A DNA stretch of 64,000 nt from Spinacia oleracea (lineage: Eukaryota > Streptophyta > Magnoliopsida > Caryophyllales > Amaranthaceae). Positions 13,320-21,299 of this stretch are shown here, piece after piece. The notes under the pieces are model-generated. The model worked only from the letters and a program-made list of their open reading frames with translations, had not been told where the DNA came from and ran no database searches. The stretch is taken from assembly GCF_020520425.1 (NCBI RefSeq), contig NC_079492.1, positions 140,682,361 to 140,746,360 on the forward strand, written 5' to 3'. Numbering within the stretch: the stretch's first letter is position 1; each line of letters starts with the position of its first letter. The position numbers and the translations under genes are program-made.

Positions 13320-13539
13320 AGCAAAGAGAAAACAATTAGATAACTTTTTGTGTTTTGGGGACATGTTTTTAAATTGACAAGTAAAACCAATGTGTCACTT
13401 TTGTAAGCTTAAATGCAAGCATAACATGTAGGCAAAACATTTTGTAAGCATATCTTTTGGAAGCATCAATGAATGAATCTCATGTTTAAGTTTAGTAAAG
13501 TTTTTTTTCATCATTCTTATTCACATCAATATAGACTAA

Positions 13540-13745
13540 TCAAGGCAAGGCAATAAACAAGGAAGAAGTACATAACAAGAACAAGGCAGCATTGGCAGAA
13601 AAAGAACAAGGCAGAAGAGGTAAGGCAGCATTGGCAAAACTATAAACAAGGCAGCATTGGGTAATTAAGAACAAGGCAGCATTGGCAAAACCATGAACAA
13701 GGCAGCAGAGGCAAGGCAACAAATAGGCAACAGAGGCAAGGGGAC
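13540..13745. repeat. Reiterated AACAAGGCAGCATTGGCA motif
   Basis: Just downstream of the transposase, the words ACAAGGCAGCATTGGCA and AGAGGCAAGG recur at least eight times in about 200 bp with irregular spacing. Shorter copies reappear at 14086-14117 and 14633-14670 as spacers between hairpins. The tract is purine-rich, non-coding and inside the MLE. Confidence 0.8.
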
Positions 13746-13821
13746 TTGCAAACATAAAGACTAGTCAATCTAATTGTTATTCTCAGTTACAAGTTGGTTT
13801 TCATCATTGAATCTTATGACA

Positions 13822-13906
13822 TTAATATCCTCTTGCCTAATGGAGCAAATTACTAACACAATTTTAAAAGGTTAAGGAAATTGACTCCATTAAGCAAAGG
13901 ATACTA
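13822..13906 (-). other. Hairpin C1
   Basis: Left arm 13822-13851 (core TTGCCTAATGGAG) pairs with right arm 13879-13906 (core CTCCATTAAGCAA). There are three transition mismatches, all G-U in minus-strand RNA, one single-base bulge and one true mismatch. Loop about 27 nt. Confidence 0.6.
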
Positions 13907-13947
13907 AGGGCCTAAGAAACTCAGGACATACAAATTCACAACTATAA

Positions 13948-14030
13948 ACACATCGGCTCCGAAGTGGAAAGAAATAATCAAATCACATCATTTTCAGATG
14001 GAAATTCTTCCCACTCCGAAACCGATGCGT
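13948..14030 (-). other. Hairpin A1
   Basis: Arms 13948-13973 and 14005-14030, 26 nt each. The stem core is GGCTCCGAAGTGG on the left and CCACTCCGAAACC on the right. All five mismatched columns are transitions that become G-U on the minus strand. The loop contains CATCATTTTCAGATGGAA, shared with A2 and A3. Confidence 0.65.
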
Positions 14031-14183
14031 CAAAAGAAGTAAAATTTGACTTAAACAACCATTTCATCATTGATAACAAATGAAAGACAAGGCAAGAACA
14101 AGGCAACAGAGGCAAGGTAGTGAATTACAACATGAATGATCATTGAGACATAAAACTCAGGACATACAAAATCACAACTCTAA

Positions 14184-14266
14184 ACACATCGGCTTCAAAA
14201 TGGAAATAAATAATAATATTACATCATTTTCAGATGGAAATTATTCCCACTTTGAAACCGATGCAT
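14184..14266 (-). other. Hairpin A2
   Basis: Arms 14184-14209 and 14241-14266, 26 nt. The stem core GGCTTCAAAATGG pairs with CCACTTTGAAACC. Five transition mismatches, all G-U on the minus strand. Flanks and loop match A1; arm bases that differ from A1 differ on both sides. Confidence 0.65.
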
Positions 14267-14379
14267 CGAAAGATGTAATTTTGACAAAAACAATCAATTC
14301 ATCATTGATAACACATGGAATATGCCTCACATAAACAAAGAATCATAAATATCTCAGAATGTCCCCAAAAATCATTGAA

Positions 14380-14466
14380 TCAAACCCTTTCCAATTAAAC
14401 TTAGCTCCTGAAAAACATCATGGATGCTAATGGTGCATGAGTTTGATTGAAAAACATAGGGTTTGA
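14380..14466 (-). other. Hairpin B1
   Basis: The outer stem CAAACCCT pairs with AGGGTTTG and the inner segment CAATTAAAC pairs with GTTTGATTG. It is preceded by the B-family flank ATCTCAGAATGTCCCC (14351) and followed by ATTCATCACAGATCA. Confidence 0.55.
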
Positions 14467-14537
14467 CACTCATAAAATGAAGATTCATCACAGATCACAA
14501 GGCATAAGTACAAAACTTTATCACATCACATCTCTAA

Positions 14538-14617
14538 ACACATCGGCATCCAAATGGAAAGAATGCATATCACATCATTTTCAAATGGAAATTCTTCCCA
14601 ATTGGATGCCGATGTGC
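14538..14617 (-). other. Hairpin A3
   Basis: Arms 14538-14563 and 14592-14617. The stem core GGCATCCAAATGG pairs with CCAATTGGATGCC. Compared with A1 and A2, both arms changed together in the central segment. Two G-U-type mismatches (minus strand) and one A/A-type mismatch. Confidence 0.65.
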
Positions 14618-14748
14618 CAAAAGATGTAATGGACAAGGAAACAAGAACAAAGCAGCAAAAACAAGGAAACAATGAACAAGACAACATCATTGAATCTCAG
14701 TTTAGTTGTTTTACATCATTGACAGATTTGTTTCTAAATGATTTACAA

Positions 14749-14834
14749 CCTCATCACCAATTTACCAAAGGGGATACATGATCAATCAATGATGTGACAT
14801 GATCTGTATTCCCTTTCGTAATTGGTGATGAAGG
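14749..14834 (-). other. Hairpin D (unassigned family)
   Basis: Left arm CATCACCAATTTACCAAAGG pairs with right arm CCCTTTCGTAATTGGTGATG with three single-base indels and one mismatch. The loop includes ATCAATGATGTGACATGAT. Confidence 0.55.
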
Positions 14835-14952
14835 ACATGTTTAGAATCAAATATCTCAGGTTATCAACACATACATCACAGAATATCAACACTAACATCA
14901 TTGAATATCAGAAACACATTATACATGTTTTGCAAGACATGAATTGCCTCTC

Positions 14953-15027
14953 CCGTCTAATGCCAGTTTATATGTGAAGGATTCAATTTCATTGTATCCT
15001 AACACATTAAGACTGGCAAAAGACCGG
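14953..15027 (-). other. Hairpin C2
   Basis: GTCTAATGCCAGTTTATATG pairs imperfectly with CATTAAGACTGGCAAAAGAC. An inner stem AAGGATTCAAT / ATTGTATCCT closes a three-base loop. Confidence 0.55.
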
Positions 15028-15100
15028 AAAGCCAAAATAAATCATTAACACAACATATATAACATGACATAAGATCTCAGAATGTCCCCAAGCATCATTG

Positions 15101-15189
15101 ACACAAACCCTATCCCCTAACACTTAGCTCCGGAAGAGCATCAATGATGCTAATGGTGCACAAGTGTTATTGGAACATTGGGTTTGAGT
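15101..15189 (-). other. Hairpin B2
   Basis: CAAACCC pairs with GGGTTTG, TAACACTT with AAGTGTTA, and GAGCATC with GATGCTA near the loop. Flanks are as in B1 (ATCTCAGAATGTCCCC before, ACTCATCACAGATCA after). Confidence 0.55.
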
Positions 15190-15426
15190 CTCAGCAAATG
15201 AAAGACTCATCACAGATCAAGCATAACAATAACAATCAACAATGCATCAGATCACCATGAACTGGTCAAAACATAGGGTTTGAACCTCATCAAATGAAAG
15301 ACTCATCACAGACCTCCACTGATTCATGGGACATGAAGCATTAAACAGATCATTAACATGTAGGGTTTCATTTCTCAGACATATTGACACACATCATTGA
15401 TCAAGTAGTTTCAATACTATCATATC

Positions 15427-15514
15427 TTTAACGTTCTTCTGCCCAATGGAATGATTGATATTCACATTTGATTGTGTGAAATGACATTCACTCCGTTGGA
15501 CAAAAGAAGTTAAA
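15427..15514 (-). other. Hairpin C3
   Basis: CTTCTGCCCAATGGAATGA pairs with TCACTCCGTTGGACAAAAG. Three mismatches are G-U on the minus strand and one on the plus. CACATTTGATTGTGTG forms an apical mini-stem. Confidence 0.55.
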
Positions 15515-15617
15515 GGACAATTATTAAAACAAAGATCTCAGAATATCAACAATCACATCATTGAACATCACAAACCTCCTAATATTGATCTCAGAATGTC
15601 CCCAAGCATCATTAAAG

Positions 15618-15704
15618 CAAATCCAAACCACAAACACTTAGCGCCCGAGAAATATCATTACTGATACTAATGGCAGCACGAGCATTTGTGGTTAGTAAGA
15701 CTTG
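15618..15704 (-). other. Hairpin B3
   Basis: AACCACAAA pairs exactly with TTTGTGGTT, flanked by weaker outer and inner pairing (CAAATCC / AGACTTG; AATATCA / TGATACT). The B flank ATCTCAGAATGTCCCC precedes it (15587), yet the stem core is entirely different from B1 and B2. Confidence 0.55.
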
Positions 15705-16268
15705 TTCCTCGGCATTAAAAAGACTCATCATCGATCACAATAAATAAAGGGACATTACTTTATCCTAAAGGGACATACTTGGACATTAAGCATTCAACAC
15801 AAGGCCACACTAAGAGGACTGAAATAACTCAAACCCTATCCCCAAATTATATTCATTTCATGCCTTTACTAATCCAAAACATAGTTATACTGATCAAATC
15901 TCATACTCACCAAAGCATCATATTTATCATACACAAAACATACCATAAAACAGGGGACATTAAGCCATCAAATCATGTTCATCACACATACAACATTCCA
16001 CAAAATTTCAAAACCATATGGCAACACCATCATCCAATCATCATTATCAATATCATTATACCAACATCATTATCTAACATCAACATCCATACAACTAATC
16101 ACAACATCATCATCCAAACAACAACACCCCTGGCCAACAACAGATCACAGTTGTTGGCATCCACCTTATGACTCCACAGCTAGCCAGCATTCAATAAAAT
16201 TAAAAAAGGGAGAAAGGAGACAGACTTATCTAAGCATCATCAGATGCTGAAGCCAAGTTTTTTCCCTT
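15705..16268. other. MLE interior without recognised gene
   Basis: A low-complexity CAT/ATC-rich stretch (e.g. 16010-16110, many CATCAT words). Open frames on the plus strand are composition artefacts of this CAT bias. Nothing further is recognised. Confidence 0.5.
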
Positions 16269-17528
16269 TTAAACTTTCTTTGAGGAGGGATAACCAGATG
16301 AAAGTTGCCCTGGAGACCCAACAGCATCACCATTCTCATTTTCACACTCTCCAACATACACCATATCAAATGAATCAGACCCACTTGGTTTCTTGCAATC
16401 AATAGGGGACAAACAACATGATTAGTGCCATCATAAAATAACAGGGGACCATGAATTAAAATCAGATTTAATCAAACAACTCAAAATAAAGTTCCAAATA
16501 ATTTCAGATCACCATGGTTACCACATGCAATGAGATAAATGAGAGCAAACCACACAATAATTCCATTAAAATCCAACAAATATTGTAAAAATCAAAATAA
16601 ATTTCCAAATACATCCAGATCCCATTTTTGACCACATGCAATGAGATAAATGAGAGCAAACCACAAAATAATTCCATTGTAATCCAACTAATTTTCCGAA
16701 TACATCCAGATCCCATTTTTACCCAAAAAATTTCAAAAAAAAATCCCAAATACATCCAGATCCCATTTTTAACCACATGCAATGGGAAAACAGATCAACA
16801 AAACACATGAATATTCCGATTTTCTTCAAATAATTTCCAAATATATCCAAATAAAATCAGAACTCAATTTTAACAACATGCAATGAGAAAACAGAGCACA
16901 AAATAAAATCAGAACTCAATTTTAACAACATGCAATGAGAAAACAGAGCACAAAATAACATAAAAAGCCCGATTGAATCCAACAAATCTCCAAAAAATTC
17001 CCAACAAATTCGAAATAATATCAGATCTGCATTTTTAACACATGCAATGGGAAATCAGAGCAACTTATCCAATAAATAATCCGAGTTCAATGAACAATAC
17101 TCCAAATAAATCCAACATTTATCAAATCCCACATTTTTAGACATGCAAACAATCATCAAACCATTTTAATAAAACCGACATAAATAACCCTAAATAAATC
17201 GCAAAAAATCAAAATTAATACCTCATCGGGATCTCCTTCACCGAAAAAACGCAGATCTGAGGGAGTGGGTTTCCGATCGTCATATTTGACTCAACCTCCT
17301 CTCCTGGCTCCACTTCCCTCTTCCGAAACCATTCTTTCAAATAGTTTCGAGTACTCGTATTTTCTTTTTGGGCCAAATACAGATTATTTTATATTCGCCG
17401 GAGTAGGAATGCTCGTTATTGGGACAGTTGCACTTGGATCCCCAATCACAGTTGGAATCGGGGATTCTTTGACCGGAAGTTCCCACCCCAGAATCACCTC
17501 GAGTTCTAGACAAAGAAGAACCCATCAC
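16269..17528 (-). pseudogene. Remnant of a spliced minus-strand gene in the MLE
   Basis: The last exon 16269-16391 encodes 40 residues (KPSGSDSFDMVYVGECENEN... to SSKKV, stop). It joins in phase 0, through an AG at 16392-16393 and a GT at 17221-17220, to an upstream exon ending FFGEGDPDE. Upstream, the same frame reads FGPKRKYEYSKLFERMV and then RRGG followed by one TGA before VKYDDRKPTPSDLRFF. A further start MGSSLSRTRGDSGVG at 17528 is in another frame, so at least one frameshift and one stop separate the parts. I do not recognise the protein. It may be a captured host gene or an accessory MLE ORF. Its orientation matches that inferred for the hairpin array downstream. Confidence 0.45.
16500..16960. 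repeat. Tandem repeats in the MLE right half
   Basis: A unit of about 115 bp carrying CATCCAGATCCCATTTTT and CCACATGCAATGAGATAAAT is repeated in diverged form from about 16500 to 16790. A 49-bp unit with ATCAGAACTCAATTTTAACA is duplicated exactly at about 16857-16955. Its place between two exons of the antisense gene remnant makes it intronic if that gene is real. Confidence 0.75.
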
Positions 17529-17745
17529 GTACCAGAAAAGGAAAGATCAGCGACGATTAGGGACCAAAAAAGGGACAAAAATTGAGGGGATCTGCTCGGA
17601 ATATGAATCCAAGTTATTTTTATGAAAGTATTTAGCCGAAAACGTTTCAGATTTGAGAGATTTGGAGAGGAAAACCCAGAACAGAGGCGGAAAACCTAGG
17701 GTTTTCTCAAGAACAGGGGAGGGATTTTAAGAGAGAAAGAGAGTG

Positions 17746-17747
<2 letters not shown>

Positions 17748-17792
<45 letters not shown>
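17748..17792. repeat. (GA)n microsatellite
   Basis: An almost perfect GA run of about 44 bp lies just upstream of the minus-strand start at 17528. On the minus strand it reads (TC)n, common in plant 5' leaders and promoters. Confidence 0.9.
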
Positions 17793-17793
<1 letters not shown>

Positions 17794-18440
17794 AAGAGGT
17801 GAGAGAGAGAAATCAGAATGAGAGGTGAGAGAATGAAAGGGAGATAGCGACGGGTTATAAAGGGGGGGGGGTGGGGTTAGGTTAAATAATTAAATAAGGT
17901 GGGTGGGGTAAAAGTGGGTGGGAAATGGTAGAATCTTAGGGTATTTTTGGTAAATAGTGGGGAATCTTAGGGTAAATTGGTAAAAAAACTATGGCCAAAA
18001 ATAGTAAAGATTCAGTAGGGGAAGAACAAAAAGAAATGCTAAAAAAGGAAATGGGAAGAACAAAAAGGAATGGAGGGAGTATAATTTTGATGTATTATGA
18101 AAATACAATTATGACCGTACATGTGGCCCATATTTGATGACATGTCACCCACATTTAATGACATTTTCGTAATAAAATCATCAATTATTTACGAAAATGC
18201 CATTTGATTAGAAAAATTTTCCAATCACTGAGATTAACTCGGAAAGGCTCGTGTCCCATTTGCTAAACTTTACTCGTCTCATGGCCGAATTCTTCTTCCT
18301 CATTTTCAATTTTATCTCTTTGTGGCTCATTTGCACCTAACAAATTATTATTATACGAAATAAAATAAAAAGTATCAGGTGGCCTATTGTAAAATGTGTT
18401 AGATCAATTCTTCAAAGACAAAAATATTTGACACGGATGC

Positions 18441-20250
18441 ACTACGCAAATTGATTTATACACCCGGATGCACAATGAGCACTGTGCAACCCGTGTAAAA
18501 CGACGTAGTTTTAAGCATTATTACATTTTAAGTAATAAAAAAAACAGAATTTTAAATATCCCTTATTTTTAGCAGGGGAGTTGAATAGAATCTTTTTAAA
18601 ATATTATAGTTGGGAAGTTAAAAAATAAAAGGCAGATAAAGTTATGATCTTTTACCAAACTGGCTACTCCTACAATTTTATTTACCAAAATGACTACTTT
18701 TTAATTCTATTTCCCAAACTAGCTACTATTTTGACTTTGGAGTAAAAATTAATAAACCGGTTTGAGTTTCTTTTTTTTAGTGAACCGGTTTGAGTTTTTT
18801 TAATAGTGAACCGGTTTGGTTTGAATTATTATTTTTAAATAGTGAACCGATGTGGTTTTCTTAGGGACTCCGGCCAGATTTTATATATAAATTTTGGGTT
18901 CTTTTTATCTTTCTAATATTTAAATTGACGTCACTGGAGCCTCGCGTTTTCCAATTTCCCCAACTGACTTATTTTTCATGCATATTTGAGACTCAATTAT
19001 ATTTCATTATATTCAATGTTCTGTAATTTTGGTTTCAATCTAATAAGAAATCGAAACTCTAAATACACCGTACAATATAAGGAACTTTTGATTGAATGTA
19101 TTTTGTGTCAGATGTTATATTCCACTTCAAATGCCTGTTAATTTTGTTTCCTTATGTTAATATGTTTGTACTATAGTTTTTTCTAATGTATAATATGGAG
19201 TTTAAGTTATTATTTCTTTAAAAATAAAGTACAGAGTACTTGTTCTTTGGTTTGTGATTTATGTTTTGCATTGATTTTATTTGAGTATACTTTGCGGCTA
19301 TTAGCAAAGCAAATGGTTCATTTTTGTTTTTTTCTTTTTTGATAAAAAGGGAATGGTTCGGCTAAAAATTAAACTCAAGAAAAATACAAATTACTTACAT
19401 GTTAGGAAAAAAATAACAAAAAATATATTAACAAAACCCAAAAAATTGGTTCACTATATATTAAAAAAAACCAAACCAAACTGGTTTAATGTTTTTTTTA
19501 CTCAAAGTACAAAAAGGTCATTTTGGTAAATAAATAGTAGCTAATTTGGGAAATAGAATTCAAAAGTAGTCATTTTGGTAAATAAAATTGTAAAAGTATA
19601 CAGTTTGGTAAAAGGTCCATAAAGTTATACATAAAATTATCTATCCTAAATTAAAGGATTTGATTTCTATATGTTTGAACGTCTTATCATATCGTTCTGA
19701 ATTTGTTGTTGAAAGAAAACGTACGGAGTATTTCTTAAATTTTCATGTGTTTTTGTATTTATTTTTTCTTAAGTTTTTTCATGTGTTTTGGTATTTACTT
19801 TTCTAATTTTTTGTTTTGTATGAGCTTGAAGATGACGTTCATTAGATTATAATGTAGGTAATTTTGATGGTATGTGTTCTTTGAGTTTGAGTTATATGTT
19901 CTTGGGATTGAATTATATGTTCTTTGGGTTTGAAATGCATGTTCTATGTGTGTATATGTTCTATGAGTTTCTACTATAAGTTCTGTCTACTTTAGTCTGG
20001 AATGTTCTTCCACTTGTTTACGAATTCTTTGTTTTTATTCATAGTTTGAAAATTTGTTGACGATTTCTAAAAAATATTCTAAATTAATTTATGGGAAAAA
20101 TTGTTATATTTTATCAATGTTTTTTGTATTTTGCCTTTATATTCTTTCTATTATCTATGTTCTTTGTAATTGTCCCTAATGTTCTTTTATTTAAAATCAG
20201 GGTGCACAATGAGCACTATACACCCAGGTGCATAAACCACATATTGGTGT
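18441..20250. mobile_element. TIR element with reiterated ATGTTCT motif, split by a MULE
   Basis: The left end TTTATACACCCGGATGCACA (about 18463-18482) is matched by the reverse complement of the right end, TTTATGCACCTGGGTGTATA (about 20214-20233). The same terminal sequence type (GTGCTC.TTGTGCA) bounds the MULE at 33866-36235. The interior has ATGTTCTTTG-like words every 20-30 bp at 19865-20190. Target duplications were not resolved, so the ends are approximate. Confidence 0.55.
18646..19618. mobile_element. MULE-like element with long TIRs
   Basis: Direct 10-bp ATAAAGTTAT flanks both sides (18636-18645 and 19619-19628), as expected for Mutator-type insertion (9-11 bp). The TIRs extend for more than 150 bp and begin CTTTTACCAAACTG. 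They share ACAATTTTATTTACCAAAAT and TTTCCCAAACTAGCTACTA. The interior is AT-rich and non-coding. It is nested in the element at 18441-20250. Confidence 0.88.
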
Positions 20251-20554
20251 AACACTAAACTAAACCTAACTTGTAAACAAATTATAAAAAAGTTAGAAAA
20301 AAAATCACATTTATAGAGATTACAAGTACTCCTATGTTTTGATGGACTATAATTTTGGGTCAGAACCTTACGCGGATTAACCCGAGCCGAGTTAGCGGGT
20401 TAGACACTTTAAAACCGAATCAAAGTGTCCCAGATGTGTATTGAACTTCCAACTTTTTGATTGGAAGATGAAATATTTTAAAATAGGCGAATGTTTTGCT
20501 TGGTATACTAGCACTTGATGGACGCATAAATATTTTCAAAAATTTAGTTTTATA

Positions 20555-20638
20555 CTCCCTCCGTCCCGGAATACTTGAATCGGTTTGACCGGCACATAGT
20601 TTAATGCAATGTAATTGACTTATTATTTAATTAGATGA
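20555..20638. mobile_element. Left half of a Stowaway MITE, interrupted
   Basis: Starts after TA with CTCCCTCCGTCCCGGAATAC and GGTTTGACCGGCAC, the subfamily seen at 8823 and 32795. It is interrupted at 20639 by another MITE. The right terminus is degraded (perhaps GAGGGGAGTA near 21079-21089). Confidence 0.65.
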
Positions 20639-20640
20639 TA

Positions 20641-21046
20641 CTCCATCCGTTCCCTTTTGTTGGTTACGTTTGGGAAATTGAGTGATTTTTAAGAAAATTG
20701 AAATCTTGGTTTGTATTAGGATTTGAGTAATGATTGATTGTAAGAATAATGATTGGGTGTAAGAATAATGATTGGGTGTAAGAGATTGTATATTTAAAAA
20801 ATAAAGTAAGGAGAGAGAAAGTATTAAATAAATGGTGGATGGGAGGGGTATGGGGAAGGTAAATGAATTTAATATTGATGGTTAGGAAAATTAGGTGGGA
20901 ATTTAGAAGGAATCTTTGGTATTTTTGGTAAATAAGAAAGGATATAAGGGTCTTTTGGGGGAAAAAAGGTGTCAAAAAATTGAAACGTAACCAACAAAAA
21001 AGAACGCCTTAAAAGGAAACGTAACCAACAAAGGGAACGGAGGGAG
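20641..21046. mobile_element. MITE that is a deletion derivative of an MLE
   Basis: TA flanks both ends (20639-20640 and 21047-21048). The TIR is CTCCATCCGTTCCCTTTTGT. The internal left part matches the MLE 5' region (11150-11285) almost base by base: TTAAGAAAA, TTTGTATT, GAGTAATGATT, repeated AAGAATAATGATTGGGTGTA, AGAGAGAAAGTATT. The right part shares GGTATTTTTGGTAAATA with the MLE right end (17940-17957). It is 406 bp and non-coding. Confidence 0.88.
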
Positions 21047-21090
21047 TATTTAATAATGAGATATATATTTTAATATAGAGAGGGGAGTAT

Positions 21091-21290
21091 TTTTTTGGGG
21101 TTCAACTACGAGGAGGAGTTCCACGACCTTCAGTCAGTGAACTAATCTCCCGCGGGAGTTTGTATGGGTACCTCAATCGGCAACATCCCTCCCAGTTGAG
21201 ATTTTTTCCATACCCAAGGCAAAGGCTCAAACCCGATACCTTAGTTAAGGAGCAAGAGACTTTTAACCACTCATGCCAATTCCAAGTGAT
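21091..21290 (-). mobile_element. tRNA-derived SINE (minus strand)
   Basis: On the minus strand a box A-like TGGCATGAGTGGTTAAAAG (about 21265-21283) and a box B-like GGTATCGGGTTTGAGCC (about 21225-21241) are spaced as in tRNA genes, followed by a 130-nt body ending in a short T/A tail (about 21091). Confidence 0.75.
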
Positions 21291-21299
21291 ACATTTAAA

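Larger units (their letters stand above)
13822..15704 (-). ncRNA. Array of ten RNA hairpins inside the MLE, probable minus-strand transcript
   Basis: Ten foldbacks with arms of about 24-40 nt occupy this 1.9 kb segment with no ORF of note. They fall into three families (A: 13948, 14184, 14538; B: 14380, 15101, 15618; C: 13822, 14953, 15427; plus one unassigned at 14749). Within a family flanks are conserved while arm sequences differ yet remain complementary. By hand count about 25 transition-type mismatches become G-U pairs in minus-strand RNA and only about 4-5 in plus-strand RNA, so the minus strand is the likely transcript. The 9-mer CATCATTGA (or a near variant) recurs about eleven times between the hairpins. 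What it produces (miRNA-like, siRNA, structural RNA) cannot be told from sequence. Confidence 0.5.
11127..18079 (+). mobile_element. Mariner-like element (plant MLE), 6.95 kb, apparently complete
   Basis: It is bounded by TA on both sides (11125-11126 and 18080-18081). The terminal inverted repeats are about 28 bp: CTCCCTCCATTCCCTTTTGT on the left, with CTCCCTCCATTCCTTTTTGT as the reverse complement of the right end. It holds one long transposase ORF near the left end, then 4.7 kb of non-transposase sequence made of short repeats, a hairpin array and remnants of a minus-strand gene. Most plant MLEs I know are about 3.5-5 kb, so this one is enlarged by its right half. It sits inside another small TIR element. 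Confidence 0.92.
10829..18244. mobile_element. Small TIR element (about 460 bp) split by the mariner-like element
   Basis: The left end 10829-10883 (TTCCGAGTGAATCTCAGTGA...) is the inverted counterpart of 18187-18244 (...TCACTGAGATTAACTCGGAA), about 55 bp with few mismatches, sharing AATGGCATTTTCGTAAAT. Removing the 6953-bp MLE leaves about 460 bp, a typical non-autonomous DNA transposon. I could not identify a target duplication, so the superfamily (MULE-like?) is open. Confidence 0.65.

Noticed and set aside
13822-15704. C/D-box snoRNA cluster: RTGATGA-like and CTGA words flank several hairpins on the minus strand
   Set aside because: Boxes are present in some units (e.g. GTGATGA at about 15205, CTGA at about 15077), but no consistent terminal stem or box spacing fits C/D snoRNAs, and guides inside 20-26 bp stems would be unusual. 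CAT/TCA-rich composition produces such words by chance.
13822-15704. CRISPR-like or simple tandem-repeat array
   Set aside because: There is no constant repeat length or spacer, units are foldbacks in several families, and the genome is a plant's.
15779-16250. Overlapping plus-strand ORFs of 91-130 codons
   Set aside because: They are rich in His, Ile, Thr and Ser from CAT/ATC repeats, with no domain or splice support.
17265-17585. Plus-strand ORF of 106 codons with a hydrophobic segment
   Set aside because: It is the shadow of the minus-strand exon remnant; no homology recognised and composition fits the minus strand better.
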